Made by a program: the position numbers and the translations under genes
In this document: in pieces, positions 35,538 to 43,933 of the stretch
Numbering within the stretch: the first letter of the stretch is position 1
How the letters are laid out: every line of letters starts with the position of its first letter
Origin: Streptomyces durmitorensis
GTDB taxonomy: Bacteria > Actinomycetota > Actinomycetes > Streptomycetales > Streptomycetaceae
Direction of reading: 5' to 3'
Assembly (NCBI RefSeq): GCF_023498005.1
Contig: NZ_CP097289.1
Location: 3,596,001-3,660,000, forward strand
Length of the DNA stretch: 64,000 nt
Notes under the pieces: generated by a model
Seen by the model: the letters and a program-made list of their open reading frames with translations, nothing else
Database searches by the model: none
What the model was told of the DNA's origin: nothing

Positions 35538-37163
35538 CTACTTCTCGAAGACCTCGATGTCGGTGAGGACGGGGTCGCCAGCCTGGTCGAACTCGACGCC
35601 CTTCACGTTCTTCGAGTAAGCGGAGAGCGTCTTGTTGTACCAGAGCGGGATGCCCGGGAAGGTGTTGACGAGCTCCTTCTCGGCCTTCTGGTACAGCGCG
35701 GCGGACTCGTCGATCGTCTTCGCCGCGTCGGCCTTCTTGGTCAGCTCGTCGAACTTCTTGTCCGAGAAGCCGCCCTTGTTGCCGTCGACGCCCGTGCCGT
35801 AGAGGTCGGCGAGGAAGTTGCCGTTGAACGGGTAGTCGAGCACCCAGCCCGACCGGTACATCGCCTTGACCTGCTTCTTGTCCCGCACCTCGGTGTCGGC
35901 CTGGAAGTCGGTCTTCGGGTCGCCGGTGCACTTCACGCCGGTCGACTTGGTGATGCTGTTGCACACCGCCGTGACCCAGCCCTCGTGGGGCTGGTCGGCG
36001 TTGTACTGGATGGTGATCTTGTTGCCGGGAACGCCGCCGCCGTCCTTGACGAACTGCTTGGCCTTCTTCGGGTTGAACTTGCAGAACTCACCACAGGCGC
36101 CGGCCTTGTAGCCCTTGACGCCCTTGGCGACCCAGCCCGAGGCGGACTCACGGGTACCGGCGAACGTCTGCTTGGCGATGGTGTCGCGGTCAATGGCCAT
36201 CGAGAGGCCCTGGATGACCTTGACGTCCATGTCCTTGAACGTCTTGCTGTAGAACGCCGGGTTGACCGTGTTGATCGCCGAGAAGTCCTGCTCGATGGCG
36301 CGGTCGCCGAAGTCCTGCTTGAAGTTGGCGAGCTCGCTGTCGGGGATGATCGGCATCGTGTCGACGTTGTCGGAGCGCAGGTCGTTGTAGGCGGCCTGCG
36401 GCGTCGTGTACGCCTTGAAGTTGACGCCGCCGTTCTTGGGCTTGTTGGCGCCCTTGTACTGCGGCCAGGCCGTGACCTGGATCGACTTCTTGTGGTCCCA
36501 GCTCTTGAACTTGTAGGGACCGTTGCCGACCGGAGCCTCGCCGAACTTCTTCGGGTCCTTCAGCGCGCCCGAGGGCAGCGGGTAGAAGGGCGAGTAGACG
36601 AGCTTGTACGCGTAGTACGGGATACCCGTGTTCAGCGTGATCGTGAAGGTGTTGTCGTCGACGACCTTCAGGCCGGACATGGTCTTGCCGGTGCCCTTCC
36701 CCTTCTCGGGGTGGACCTTGTCGTAGCCGACGATGTCGCGGTACCAGGCACTGTTCTGCTGGCCGTTGGCCGGGTCGGCGGACCAGTTCCAGGCGTCCAC
36801 GTACGACTTGGCCGTGACGGCCTCGCCGTTGTGGAACTTCCAGCCCGGCTTGAGCTTGACGGTCCACACCTTGTTGCTCTTGTCGGGGGTGACCGACTCG
36901 GCATTCTCGTAGGTGATGTTCCCCTGCTTGTCGTAGTTGACAAGCCCCGTGAAGAGGGAGTTGATGACGACGCTGCCGTACGCCTCCATGGTGTTGGCAG
37001 GCTGCAAGGCGTTCTGCGGCTCACCGTTGGCGTAACTGACGATCCCCTTGGGGTCGACCTTGCCGCTGTTGCCGCCGCTGTCGCTGCCGCCGCCGCAGGC
37101 CGTTGCCGTCAGCGCCACGACACCCGCTATCGCGACCCACTTGGCGCTCTTGGCACCACGCAT
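35538..37163 (-). CDS. Peptide ABC importer substrate-binding lipoprotein (operon 2)
   Basis: Family-5 solute-binding protein of 541 residues. The lipoprotein signal ends at Cys23 (VALTATAC) and is followed by a Gly/Ser/Asn linker. The family region includes GWKFHNGEAVTAKSYVDAWN and VGYDKVHPEKGKGTGKTMSG. The ATG at 37163 is set by GAGGAGG 6 bases upstream; an earlier ATG at 37178 is inside that leader. It shares the first residues MRGA and overall layout with the operon-1 protein but is more diverged than the ATPases. Different ligand preference between the two is therefore likely. Confidence 0.9.
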   Translation of the reverse strand: MRGAKSAKWVAIAGVVALTATACGGGSDSGGNSGKVDPKGIVSYANGEPQNALQPANTMEAYGSVVINSLFTGLVNYDKQGNITYENAESVTPDKSNKVWTVKLKPGWKFHNGEAVTAKSYVDAWNWSADPANGQQNSAWYRDIVGYDKVHPEKGKGTGKTMSGLKVVDDNTFTITLNTGIPYYAYKLVYSPFYPLPSGALKDPKKFGEAPVGNGPYKFKSWDHKKSIQVTAWPQYKGANKPKNGGVNFKAYTTPQAAYNDLRSDNVDTMPIIPDSELANFKQDFGDRAIEQDFSAINTVNPAFYSKTFKDMDVKVIQGLSMAIDRDTIAKQTFAGTRESASGWVAKGVKGYKAGACGEFCKFNPKKAKQFVKDGGGVPGNKITIQYNADQPHEGWVTAVCNSITKSTGVKCTGDPKTDFQADTEVRDKKQVKAMYRSGWVLDYPFNGNFLADLYGTGVDGNKGGFSDKKFDELTKKADAAKTIDESAALYQKAEKELVNTFPGIPLWYNKTLSAYSKNVKGVEFDQAGDPVLTDIEVFEK

Positions 37164-37178
37164 GGGGTTCCTCCTCAT

Positions 37179-37820
37179 GAGTCCACTTGTTCACTACAAG
37201 AGGGGGTACGAGAAACCGCGCCGACACCCCTGACGGCGCGTAGATCGAGTACCCCAGTGTGCTCGTGAGTCGGCGCTCCCCACAGCGCGTGACCCATTGA
37301 CCCGAGCTATACGCGGTCAACTATTAGCCATGAGGTACCGCCCGACCACACTCTTTTGGTCTCGGTTCAATCACACCTGGTGCGTACAACTTCCAAAATC
37401 CGGACAAACCGATCCGAGATAGATGGTTGCGAAACGGACGTGTTACACATCTAACGGTCAACGGCGTCCGCATTCCGGACAGATGGCCCGGGAAAACCGG
37501 TTGCGGCGGACCCCGCCGGAGACGAGTCGCGGCGGCCTCGCGGCACTTTTCGGGGGCGGTTCCGTGGACGCGCGTAGATGCGCGGAGAGTCGCGAAGGCG
37601 GAAGAACCCGTACCCCCGGGGCGTGGGCCAGCGTAGTGCCGCTGAGGGCCCCGCAAAGGGGTATCCCGGCCAGACAACGCGAGAGGCCGGCCCCCGCCTC
37701 TCCCTGGGGAGGGGCGGAAACCGGCCTCGGATGCCGAATTCGCCGGGCGTCAGCGGCAGTTGCGCCGGGGCGTGCGGGCCTGGGGCCCGCACGAAGCTTT
37801 GTCCCGGCTTTGCTCCGGCC
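37179..37820. other. Intergenic region, about 640 bases, between operon 2 and typA
   Basis: No gene is supported. The right part holds hairpins that probably terminate typA. The left part (37180-37440) is AT-richer and should contain the promoter of peptide importer operon 2. It has an inverted repeat TTGACC-N12-GGTCAA (37297-37320) and a partly overlapping direct TGACCC pair, but no clear -10 box. Between about 37440 and 37680 I see nothing specific. Confidence 0.5.
37771..37793. terminator. Hairpin downstream of typA
   Basis: CGTGCGGGCC (37771-37780) pairs perfectly with GGCCCGCACG (37784-37793) with a 3-base loop, 28 bases past the typA stop. A second, less perfect stem with outer arms GAGGCCGG (37683-37690) and CCGGCCTC (37721-37728) lies further on. 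Together they probably terminate typA. Confidence 0.6.
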
Positions 37821-39695
37821 TTAGCCGTGCTTGGCGCGCGAGGCGGAGCGGCCGCGCTGCTTGGCGTCCAGGACGACCTTGCGGATGCGCACGGTCTCCG
37901 GGGTCACCTCGATGCACTCGTCGTCGCGGCAGAACTCCAGGGACTGCTCGAGCGACAGCTTGCGGGCGGGCACGACGTTCTCGGTCGTGTCCGCGGAAGC
38001 TGCACGCATGTTGGTGAGCTTCTTCTCCTTGGTGATGTTCACGTCCATGTCGTCGGCGCGCGAGTTCTCGCCGACGATCATGCCCTCGTACACCTCGGTG
38101 CCGGCCTCGGTGAAGATGACACCGCGCTCCTGGAGGTTGACCATCGCGAACGGCGTGACCGAACCCGAGCGGTCCGCGACGAGCGAGCCGTTGTGACGGG
38201 TGCGCAGGTCGCCGAACCACGGCTCGTGACCCTCGAAGATCGAGTGCGCGATGCCGGTGCCGCGGGTCTGGGTCAGGAACTCCGTACGGAAGCCGATGAG
38301 GCCACGCGACGGAACGATCCACTCCATGCGGATCCAGCCGGAGCCGTGGTTGGTCATCGTCTCCATGCGGCCCTTGCGGGTCGCCATCAGCTGCGTGATG
38401 GCGCCGAGGTGCTCCTCGGGCGAGTCGATCGTCATGCGCTCGATCGGCTCGTACGTCTTGCCGTCGATCTGCTTGGTGACGACCTCGGGCTTGCCGACGG
38501 TCAGCTCGAAGCCCTCGCGGCGCATCTGCTCGACCAGGATGGCGAGCGCGAGCTCACCACGGCCCTGGACCTCCCAGGCGTCGGGACGCTCGGTGTCCAG
38601 GACACGGAGCGAGACGTTGCCGATGAGCTCCTTGTCCAGACGGTCCTTCACCTGGCGGGCGGTGACCTTGTGGCCCTTGCCGCCCTTGCCGACGAGCGGC
38701 GAGGTGTTGGTGCCGATGGTCATGGAGATCGCGGGCTCGTCCACCGTGATCAGCGGCAGCGCGATCGGGTTCTCGGGGTCGGCGAGGGTCTCACCGATCA
38801 TGATCTCCGGGATACCGGCGATGGCGCAGATGTCACCGGGGCCCGCCTTCTCGGCGGGCTTGCGCGTGAGCGCCTCCGTCATCATCAGCTCGGTGATGCG
38901 GACGTTGGACTGCGAGCCGTCACGCTTGATCCAGGTAACGGTCTGGCCCTTGCGCAGCTCGCCCTGCTCGACACGGCACAGGGCGATACGGCCGAGGAAG
39001 TTGTCGGCGTCCAGGTTCGTGACGTGCGCCTGGAGGGGGGCCTCCTCGTCGTACTCCGGAGCCGGGACGGTGTCCAGGATCGTGGAGAAGAACGGCTCGA
39101 GGTTCTCGCTGTCGGCCGGGACGGTGCCGTCCTCCGGCTTGGTCAGCGAGGCGACGCCGTCACGGGCGCAGGCGTAGACGATCGGGAACTCGATCTGGTC
39201 CTCGTCCGCGTCCAGGTCCAGGAACAGGTCGTACGTCTCGTCGACGACCTCGGCGATCCGGGAGTCCGGGCGGTCCGTCTTGTTGATGCACAGGATGACC
39301 GGCATCTTGGCCGCGAGGGCCTTGCGGAGCACGAAGCGCGTCTGGGGCAGCGGGCCCTCGGAGGCGTCCACGAGGAGGACGACCGCGTCCACCATCGACA
39401 GGCCGCGCTCGACCTCGCCACCGAAGTCGGCGTGGCCGGGGGTGTCGATGATGTTGATGGTGATGACGTCTCCGCCATCCTTGGGGTGGTACTTGACGGC
39501 CGTGTTCTTGGCCAGGATCGTGATGCCCTTCTCACGCTCCAGGTCGTTCGAGTCCATCATGCGGTCGTCGAGGGACTCGGCTGCGTGCGCGGCGAAGGAG
39601 CCGGCCTGCTTGAGCATGGCGTCGACCAGGGTGGTCTTGCCGTGGTCGACGTGGGCGACGATGGCAACATTACGAATGTCATGGCGCGTGGGCAT
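37821..39695 (-). CDS. typA: Ribosome-associated GTPase TypA/BipA
   Basis: Translational GTPase of 624 residues that binds the ribosome under stress or low temperature. The G1 motif is AHVDHGKTTL (about 14-23), G2 lies in REKGITILAK, G3 is DTPGHADFGG and G4 is NKTD. An EF-G-like beta-barrel domain, domains III and V (GRGELALAILVEQMRREGFE), and the TypA-specific C-terminal domain follow. The ATG at 39695 is directly upstream of PTRHDIRNVAIVAHVDHG, matching the usual TypA N-terminus. The gene follows the LpqW-like binding-protein gene with a terminator between them. Confidence 0.95.
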   Translation of the reverse strand: MPTRHDIRNVAIVAHVDHGKTTLVDAMLKQAGSFAAHAAESLDDRMMDSNDLEREKGITILAKNTAVKYHPKDGGDVITINIIDTPGHADFGGEVERGLSMVDAVVLLVDASEGPLPQTRFVLRKALAAKMPVILCINKTDRPDSRIAEVVDETYDLFLDLDADEDQIEFPIVYACARDGVASLTKPEDGTVPADSENLEPFFSTILDTVPAPEYDEEAPLQAHVTNLDADNFLGRIALCRVEQGELRKGQTVTWIKRDGSQSNVRITELMMTEALTRKPAEKAGPGDICAIAGIPEIMIGETLADPENPIALPLITVDEPAISMTIGTNTSPLVGKGGKGHKVTARQVKDRLDKELIGNVSLRVLDTERPDAWEVQGRGELALAILVEQMRREGFELTVGKPEVVTKQIDGKTYEPIERMTIDSPEEHLGAITQLMATRKGRMETMTNHGSGWIRMEWIVPSRGLIGFRTEFLTQTRGTGIAHSIFEGHEPWFGDLRTRHNGSLVADRSGSVTPFAMVNLQERGVIFTEAGTEVYEGMIVGENSRADDMDVNITKEKKLTNMRAASADTTENVVPARKLSLEQSLEFCRDDECIEVTPETVRIRKVVLDAKQRGRSASRAKHG

Positions 39696-39906
39696 ACGAG
39701 CTGCGCTTCTCCCGGGAAGAGTGGATGGCCGCGCGTACGGTCTGGCACGCGTGCCCTGCCGGGCAGAACACGCCACGGCCTCACCCCAGTCTACGTGCCT
39801 TACGCGGAGGTGACCTCCGCGGGGCCCTCATGGGGGTCTGACCAGGGGTTTCAGGGGTTTATTGGTGCTGCGGGGCAGAACGTGCAGGTCAATGGGTGGA
39901 AATGAC

Positions 39907-39935
39907 CTTGCCCGCCGGTGGTGCCGGCGGGCAAG
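39907..39935. terminator. Terminator of the LpqW-like gene
   Basis: CTTGCCCGCCGG (39907-39918) pairs perfectly with CCGGCGGGCAAG (39924-39935) around a 5-base loop. It is 50 bases past the stop of the gene ending at 39985 and upstream of typA. The rest of the 39696-39984 gap shows nothing except the expected typA leader. Confidence 0.75.
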
Positions 39936-39984
39936 GGAGTTGAGCGGAATCTGAGCGTGACCTGCGACGGAGCCGTGGGAGGAG

Positions 39985-42333
39985 CTACTTCGCCGCCGGC
40001 TTGCCCGAGGGCTTCGCGCCCGGCTTCAGGAAGCCCATGTCCTCGAAGTTCGGGGACTGGAAGCCGAAGGCGCCCGCGTTCGCGAGGTTCGTGCGGGCCG
40101 CCATCAGCTGGGGGCGCTGATAGAGGGGGATGGATCCGGCCTCGGCCCAGATGCGGGCGTCGGCCTTCCTGACCAGGGCACGGCTCTCGTCCTCGTCGAG
40201 CTCACCCATCGCCTGGTCGAACAACTGATCGATGTGGTCCGTGCCGACCCGCGTGTAGTTCTGCTCGACGTTCAGGGAGCCGTCCGCGGCCGGCACCGGC
40301 TTGGCGAAGATCGGACGCGCGTCCGTGGCCGGGAAGGCCGACGCGGGCCAGGAGTAGAGGGCGAGGTCGTACTGCCCCGACGCGATGTGGTCCTTGAAGT
40401 AGCTGTCGTCGGAGACCTTCGCCGTCTCGGTGCGGATGCCGATCTTCTCCAGCATCCGCGAGATCCGGTCGGCCACCGTCCGCAGCGACTCCGAGCCCTC
40501 GCCGGACGGCAGGACGAAGCGGAGGGTGAGCGGCTTGCCGTCCTTCGCCATGGGGCCGCCCGCCGCCGGGGTCGCCGCGGCGGGTGCCGCGGTGCCCTTG
40601 GGGGCATACGCACCGGGTGCACCGCCCTTGGCGGCCTGCTTCTCGGAGTGCTTCTCCGCGCGCTTCTCGGAGTGCTTTTCGGCCCGCTTCTCGGCGTGCT
40701 GCTTGGCGTGCCCGCCGGGGTCCTTCTTCTTCTCCTTGTCCGCCTCGCGGTGCGCCGTGAGGGACGCGGCCTGGCGGGTCAGCGCCGCCTCCTGGTAAGC
40801 CGCCGCGGGAGCGGGCGCGAGCACCGAGGTGCCGCTGTCGCCCGGCTTCTGGTCGTCCTCGCCGACGGTGTACGCGCCGTCGTCGCCCGAGTCCGATTCC
40901 GAATCCGAGCCGGAGTCAGAGCCGGATTCCGCCTTCGCCTTCTTGGCGTCCGCCTCGCTCCCGGCCGTCTTGCCCTTGGGCTCCTTCAGCGGACCGCCCG
41001 GCGTCCACCCCGCGTCGGCGAGCAGCGCCCGCGCCTCGGTGGTGTCCTGGTCGCCCAGGGCCCCGCTGTTGTCCGCGTACGCCTGCTGCCCGGCGAGGGC
41101 CAGGTGGCTGCCGACCGGCTCGGCGGGCAGGCCGAGCGGCGTCAGGACCGCCTTGGCCAGCTCGTCGCGGTCGAGGGCGCGGGCCACCGCGCGCCGCACC
41201 CGGTCGTCGGCGAGCGGGCCCTCGGTGCCGTTCAGGGCGAGCTGGGTGTAGGCCGGTTCGAGGGACTTGCGGACGGTGTAGCCCCGAAGGCCCGTCTGTT
41301 CGGTGGCGTACTTCTTGATCGCCTTGTGGGTCTTCTCGCGGGCCTGCTGCTCGGTGTCGGCCGCCTCCTCGTCGGAGCCGTTGGCGATCGCCCAGGAGCG
41401 CAGCGCCTTGGCCGGGGTCAGCTGCGCCTCGGGCCCGTGGCTGAGCGGGCCCTGGCCTCCCTGGTCGCGGGCGGCGTTCGTGATGCGTCGCGCCTCCGGG
41501 GCGTCGATCTCGGCGAGGTCGACCTTGCCCTCCGCGAGCGCGGCGGCGCGCTGCTCGCGCGGGACCTCGCGCAGGACGACCTTGGAGAGCTTGGCGGGCC
41601 TGCCCCACCAGCGCGGGTTGCGGGCCAGCGTGACCTCGTCCGCCTTGTTGTCGACGTCCTGCACCGCGAAGGGACCCGCGCTGACCTTGAGCTTGCGCCG
41701 CGCACCGTCGTTGAAGGTGTCAGGAGTGCCCATGACCTCCTTCGGGTACAGCGGCGAGAAGAGCGAACGCCAGTCCGCGTACGGCTTGTTGAAGGTGACG
41801 CGCACCTCCAGGTTGTTCGCGCCGCGCTCGACCTTCTCGATGCGGTCGTAGCCCGCGTTGCGTGCCGTCCAGTACGCGCTGTCCTTCCCGGACAGGGCGC
41901 GCTGCTGCGCCGCGAAGTCATCGGCGCCGATCTCCCGGCCGTCGCTCCACACCGCCTGCTGGTTGAGCTTGTAGAGCACGACCTGCTTGGGCTCGCTCTC
42001 GACGACCTTCGCGGACTCCAGGAAGTCGGTGTTCTGCTGCGCCCTGCCCTGCGCGTCGAGGCGGAACATCGACGGCAGCACCGCTCCGGCGATCCGGTTC
42101 GTGCCCGCATCGGCGTCCGACTGGAAGGAGTTGAGGGTCTCCGGCATCGCGTCGACGGCCCAGTTCATGGTCCCGCCGTCGGCGACGAGATCCCGGGCCG
42201 CGGGCGCGACGTCCTGTCCTGCGGTCGGGGAGCCTGCCTCGTCCTGAGAGCTGCAGGCGGCGAGGGCGGGCAGAGCTAGCACGCCCGTGGCGAGGAACAC
42301 GGCAGATCTCAGTCTGGCGCGGTCTGGGGACAT
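39985..42333 (-). CDS. LpqW-like family-5 substrate-binding lipoprotein with a large insertion
   Basis: Protein of 782 residues. A lipoprotein signal ends at Cys27 (VLALPALAAC). The solute-binding fold covers about 40-450 and resumes at about 600-770. Between them is a roughly 150-residue low-complexity insertion: Lys/Glu, a Ser/Asp run (SGSDSGSDSESDSGDDG), then alternating basic repeats (EKRAEKHSEKRAEKHSEKQ). No permease or ATPase genes accompany it. Its place next to typA matches lpqW in M. tuberculosis, whose product acts in phosphatidylinositol mannoside/lipoarabinomannan synthesis. That function is only an inference here. The start has a GGAGGT site upstream. Confidence 0.8.
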   Translation of the reverse strand: MSPDRARLRSAVFLATGVLALPALAACSSQDEAGSPTAGQDVAPAARDLVADGGTMNWAVDAMPETLNSFQSDADAGTNRIAGAVLPSMFRLDAQGRAQQNTDFLESAKVVESEPKQVVLYKLNQQAVWSDGREIGADDFAAQQRALSGKDSAYWTARNAGYDRIEKVERGANNLEVRVTFNKPYADWRSLFSPLYPKEVMGTPDTFNDGARRKLKVSAGPFAVQDVDNKADEVTLARNPRWWGRPAKLSKVVLREVPREQRAAALAEGKVDLAEIDAPEARRITNAARDQGGQGPLSHGPEAQLTPAKALRSWAIANGSDEEAADTEQQAREKTHKAIKKYATEQTGLRGYTVRKSLEPAYTQLALNGTEGPLADDRVRRAVARALDRDELAKAVLTPLGLPAEPVGSHLALAGQQAYADNSGALGDQDTTEARALLADAGWTPGGPLKEPKGKTAGSEADAKKAKAESGSDSGSDSESDSGDDGAYTVGEDDQKPGDSGTSVLAPAPAAAYQEAALTRQAASLTAHREADKEKKKDPGGHAKQHAEKRAEKHSEKRAEKHSEKQAAKGGAPGAYAPKGTAAPAAATPAAGGPMAKDGKPLTLRFVLPSGEGSESLRTVADRISRMLEKIGIRTETAKVSDDSYFKDHIASGQYDLALYSWPASAFPATDARPIFAKPVPAADGSLNVEQNYTRVGTDHIDQLFDQAMGELDEDESRALVRKADARIWAEAGSIPLYQRPQLMAARTNLANAGAFGFQSPNFEDMGFLKPGAKPSGKPAAK

Positions 42334-42700
42334 GGCGGGTACCTCCGGGGCTCGCCCGGCCGCCCGCTACCAGGACCGGGGCCGGGTTTGATCACGTTTG
42401 GCGGTATATGGAGCTGATCACATCTATCGATCCACTGAAGGGGACGGGAGACGACCCACGGGAGCGACACGGCGTGGGGGCGCCAGATCCCACTCGTGCG
42501 GCCCAATCAGGCGTGACCGAGCGTGACGACGGCATCGGCGCGCGCCCCGCCGCACGGTCGGGACGGCCGCGTGCACCCCGGCGCATTTCAGCGCCCACGA
42601 GCCGGGAATCCCGGCAGATCCCTTCACAAGCCGGGATGTGACGCGCGACACTCGCAGGCGCATGAACGTTGCCGCCGCACCCCTGAAGTGAGGGCAAGTC
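42334..42700. other. Divergent intergenic region, 367 bases
   Basis: It lies between the LpqW-like gene (start 42333, leftward) and the small coiled-coil gene (start 42701, rightward) and holds no gene I can support. TGATCAC occurs twice, at 42389-42395 and 42415-42421, around an AT-rich GGCGGTATATGG. This is the most promoter-like stretch and probably serves the leftward gene. Confidence 0.4.
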
Positions 42701-43015
42701 ATGGCTCTGCAGGATGATCTGACGGCTGTTCAGCGATGCGTCGACGATCTGGTCCGCACCGTCGGCAAGCTGGAGCAGCAGATCGGCGAGGGTTCCCGGG
42801 GTGGTCTTGCCGGGATCGACGTCCGCCGCGTCCGCACGGACACCGACCACCTGCGCGAGAGCGTCGCGCTCCTTCGTGCCACGGCCCCGGGCCCCGGCGG
42901 CGCCCCACAGAAGCGCCCCGACCTGGTCACCATCCCCGATACGCCGTACGACAGCTCGCTGTGGACGGACTCGGACGACGAGGGCCTCGGCGCCAGCGAC
43001 CGGCACGCCCCCTGA
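42701..43015 (+). CDS. Small predicted coiled-coil protein, unknown function
   Basis: Protein of 104 residues. Residues 1-30 (ALQDDLTAVQRCVDDLVRTV, then GKLEQQIGEG) and about 45-60 are helical and could form a coiled coil. The C-terminus is acidic (SSLWTDSDDEGLG). Third-position GC is high, and the codon pattern is that of a real gene. It stands 84 bases upstream of the succinate dehydrogenase operon on the same strand and may be part of that transcript. I do not recognise a family. Confidence 0.6.
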   Translation: MALQDDLTAVQRCVDDLVRTVGKLEQQIGEGSRGGLAGIDVRRVRTDTDHLRESVALLRATAPGPGGAPQKRPDLVTIPDTPYDSSLWTDSDDEGLGASDRHAP

Positions 43016-43099
43016 GCCGACCCGCGCGCCCCTGAGCGACTGAGCCTCGCCGCCCACCCGAGGGACACGCCCACCTGAGGACAAAGGAGTGGAGCCTCG

Positions 43100-43933
43100 T
43101 TGGCCACTGGCACGGAACCCCATCTGAACAGCGGTCAGGATCCCGGCGGCGTACGAGCGGCGACGCGCGCCGCGATCAGCGCTGCCCATCTGCGGACCGA
43201 CCGCTGGTGGCTCGCGCCCGCCGCGACCGCCGCGGGCCTCTTCGCCTTCATCGTCTACTCGACGTGGCGGGCCTTCGCGAACGCGGACTACTACGCGGCG
43301 CCCTACGTCTCACCGTTCTACTCGCCGTGCCTCGCCGAGAACTGCGAGCCGATGCGGTCGGGCCCCAACTGGGAGATCTTCGGCAGCTGGTGGGGCCTCT
43401 CCCCCGCCCTGCTGATCCTGATCTTCCCGCTCGGCTTCCGCCTGACCTGCTACTACTACCGCAAGGCCTACTACCGCGGCTTCTGGGCCTCGCCGCCCGC
43501 CTGCGCGGTCGCCGAGCCGCACAAGAAGTACTCCGGAGAGACCCGCTTCCCGCTCATCCTCCAGAACATCCACCGCTACTTCTTCTACGCGGCGGTTCCG
43601 GTGGCGGGCATCCTCACGTACGACACCGTGCTCTCGTTCCGCGATGAGCACTACGAGTGGGGCCACATGGGCCTCGGCACCCTCGTCTTTCTGGTCAACA
43701 TCACGCTGATCTGGGCGTACACGCTCTCCTGTCACTCCTGCCGGCACATCGTCGGCGGCAAGCTCAAGCACTTCTCCAAGCATCCCGTGCGGTACCGCAT
43801 GTGGCAGTGGGTCGGAAAGCTGAACGCACGGCACATGCTGCTCGCCTGGGCCTCCCTGGTGAGTGTGGCGCTCGCCGACTTCTACGTGTATCTGATCGCG
43901 TCCGGCGCCTTCGACGATCCGAGGTTGTTCTGA
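43100..43933 (+). CDS. Succinate dehydrogenase membrane subunit (Sdh1-type, Rv0249c-like)
   Basis: Membrane anchor of 277 residues. About five hydrophobic helices carry several His residues suited to haem or quinone binding (LQNIHRYFFYAAVPVAGILT; TLSCHSCRHIVGG). This matches the unusual membrane subunit of the actinobacterial Sdh1 complex rather than SdhC/SdhD. It should pass electrons from the flavoprotein and iron-sulphur subunits to menaquinone. The start is TTG at 43100, set by AAAGGAG 10 bases upstream. The stop and the sdhA start share one base (TGATG). Confidence 0.85.
   Translation: MATGTEPHLNSGQDPGGVRAATRAAISAAHLRTDRWWLAPAATAAGLFAFIVYSTWRAFANADYYAAPYVSPFYSPCLAENCEPMRSGPNWEIFGSWWGLSPALLILIFPLGFRLTCYYYRKAYYRGFWASPPACAVAEPHKKYSGETRFPLILQNIHRYFFYAAVPVAGILTYDTVLSFRDEHYEWGHMGLGTLVFLVNITLIWAYTLSCHSCRHIVGGKLKHFSKHPVRYRMWQWVGKLNARHMLLAWASLVSVALADFYVYLIASGAFDDPRLF

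Noticed and set aside
34206..37268. 1020-residue plus-strand open frame
   Set aside because: It is entirely antisense to the operon-2 binding-protein and permease genes and has shadow-frame composition (Val/Arg/Asp-rich, no domains).
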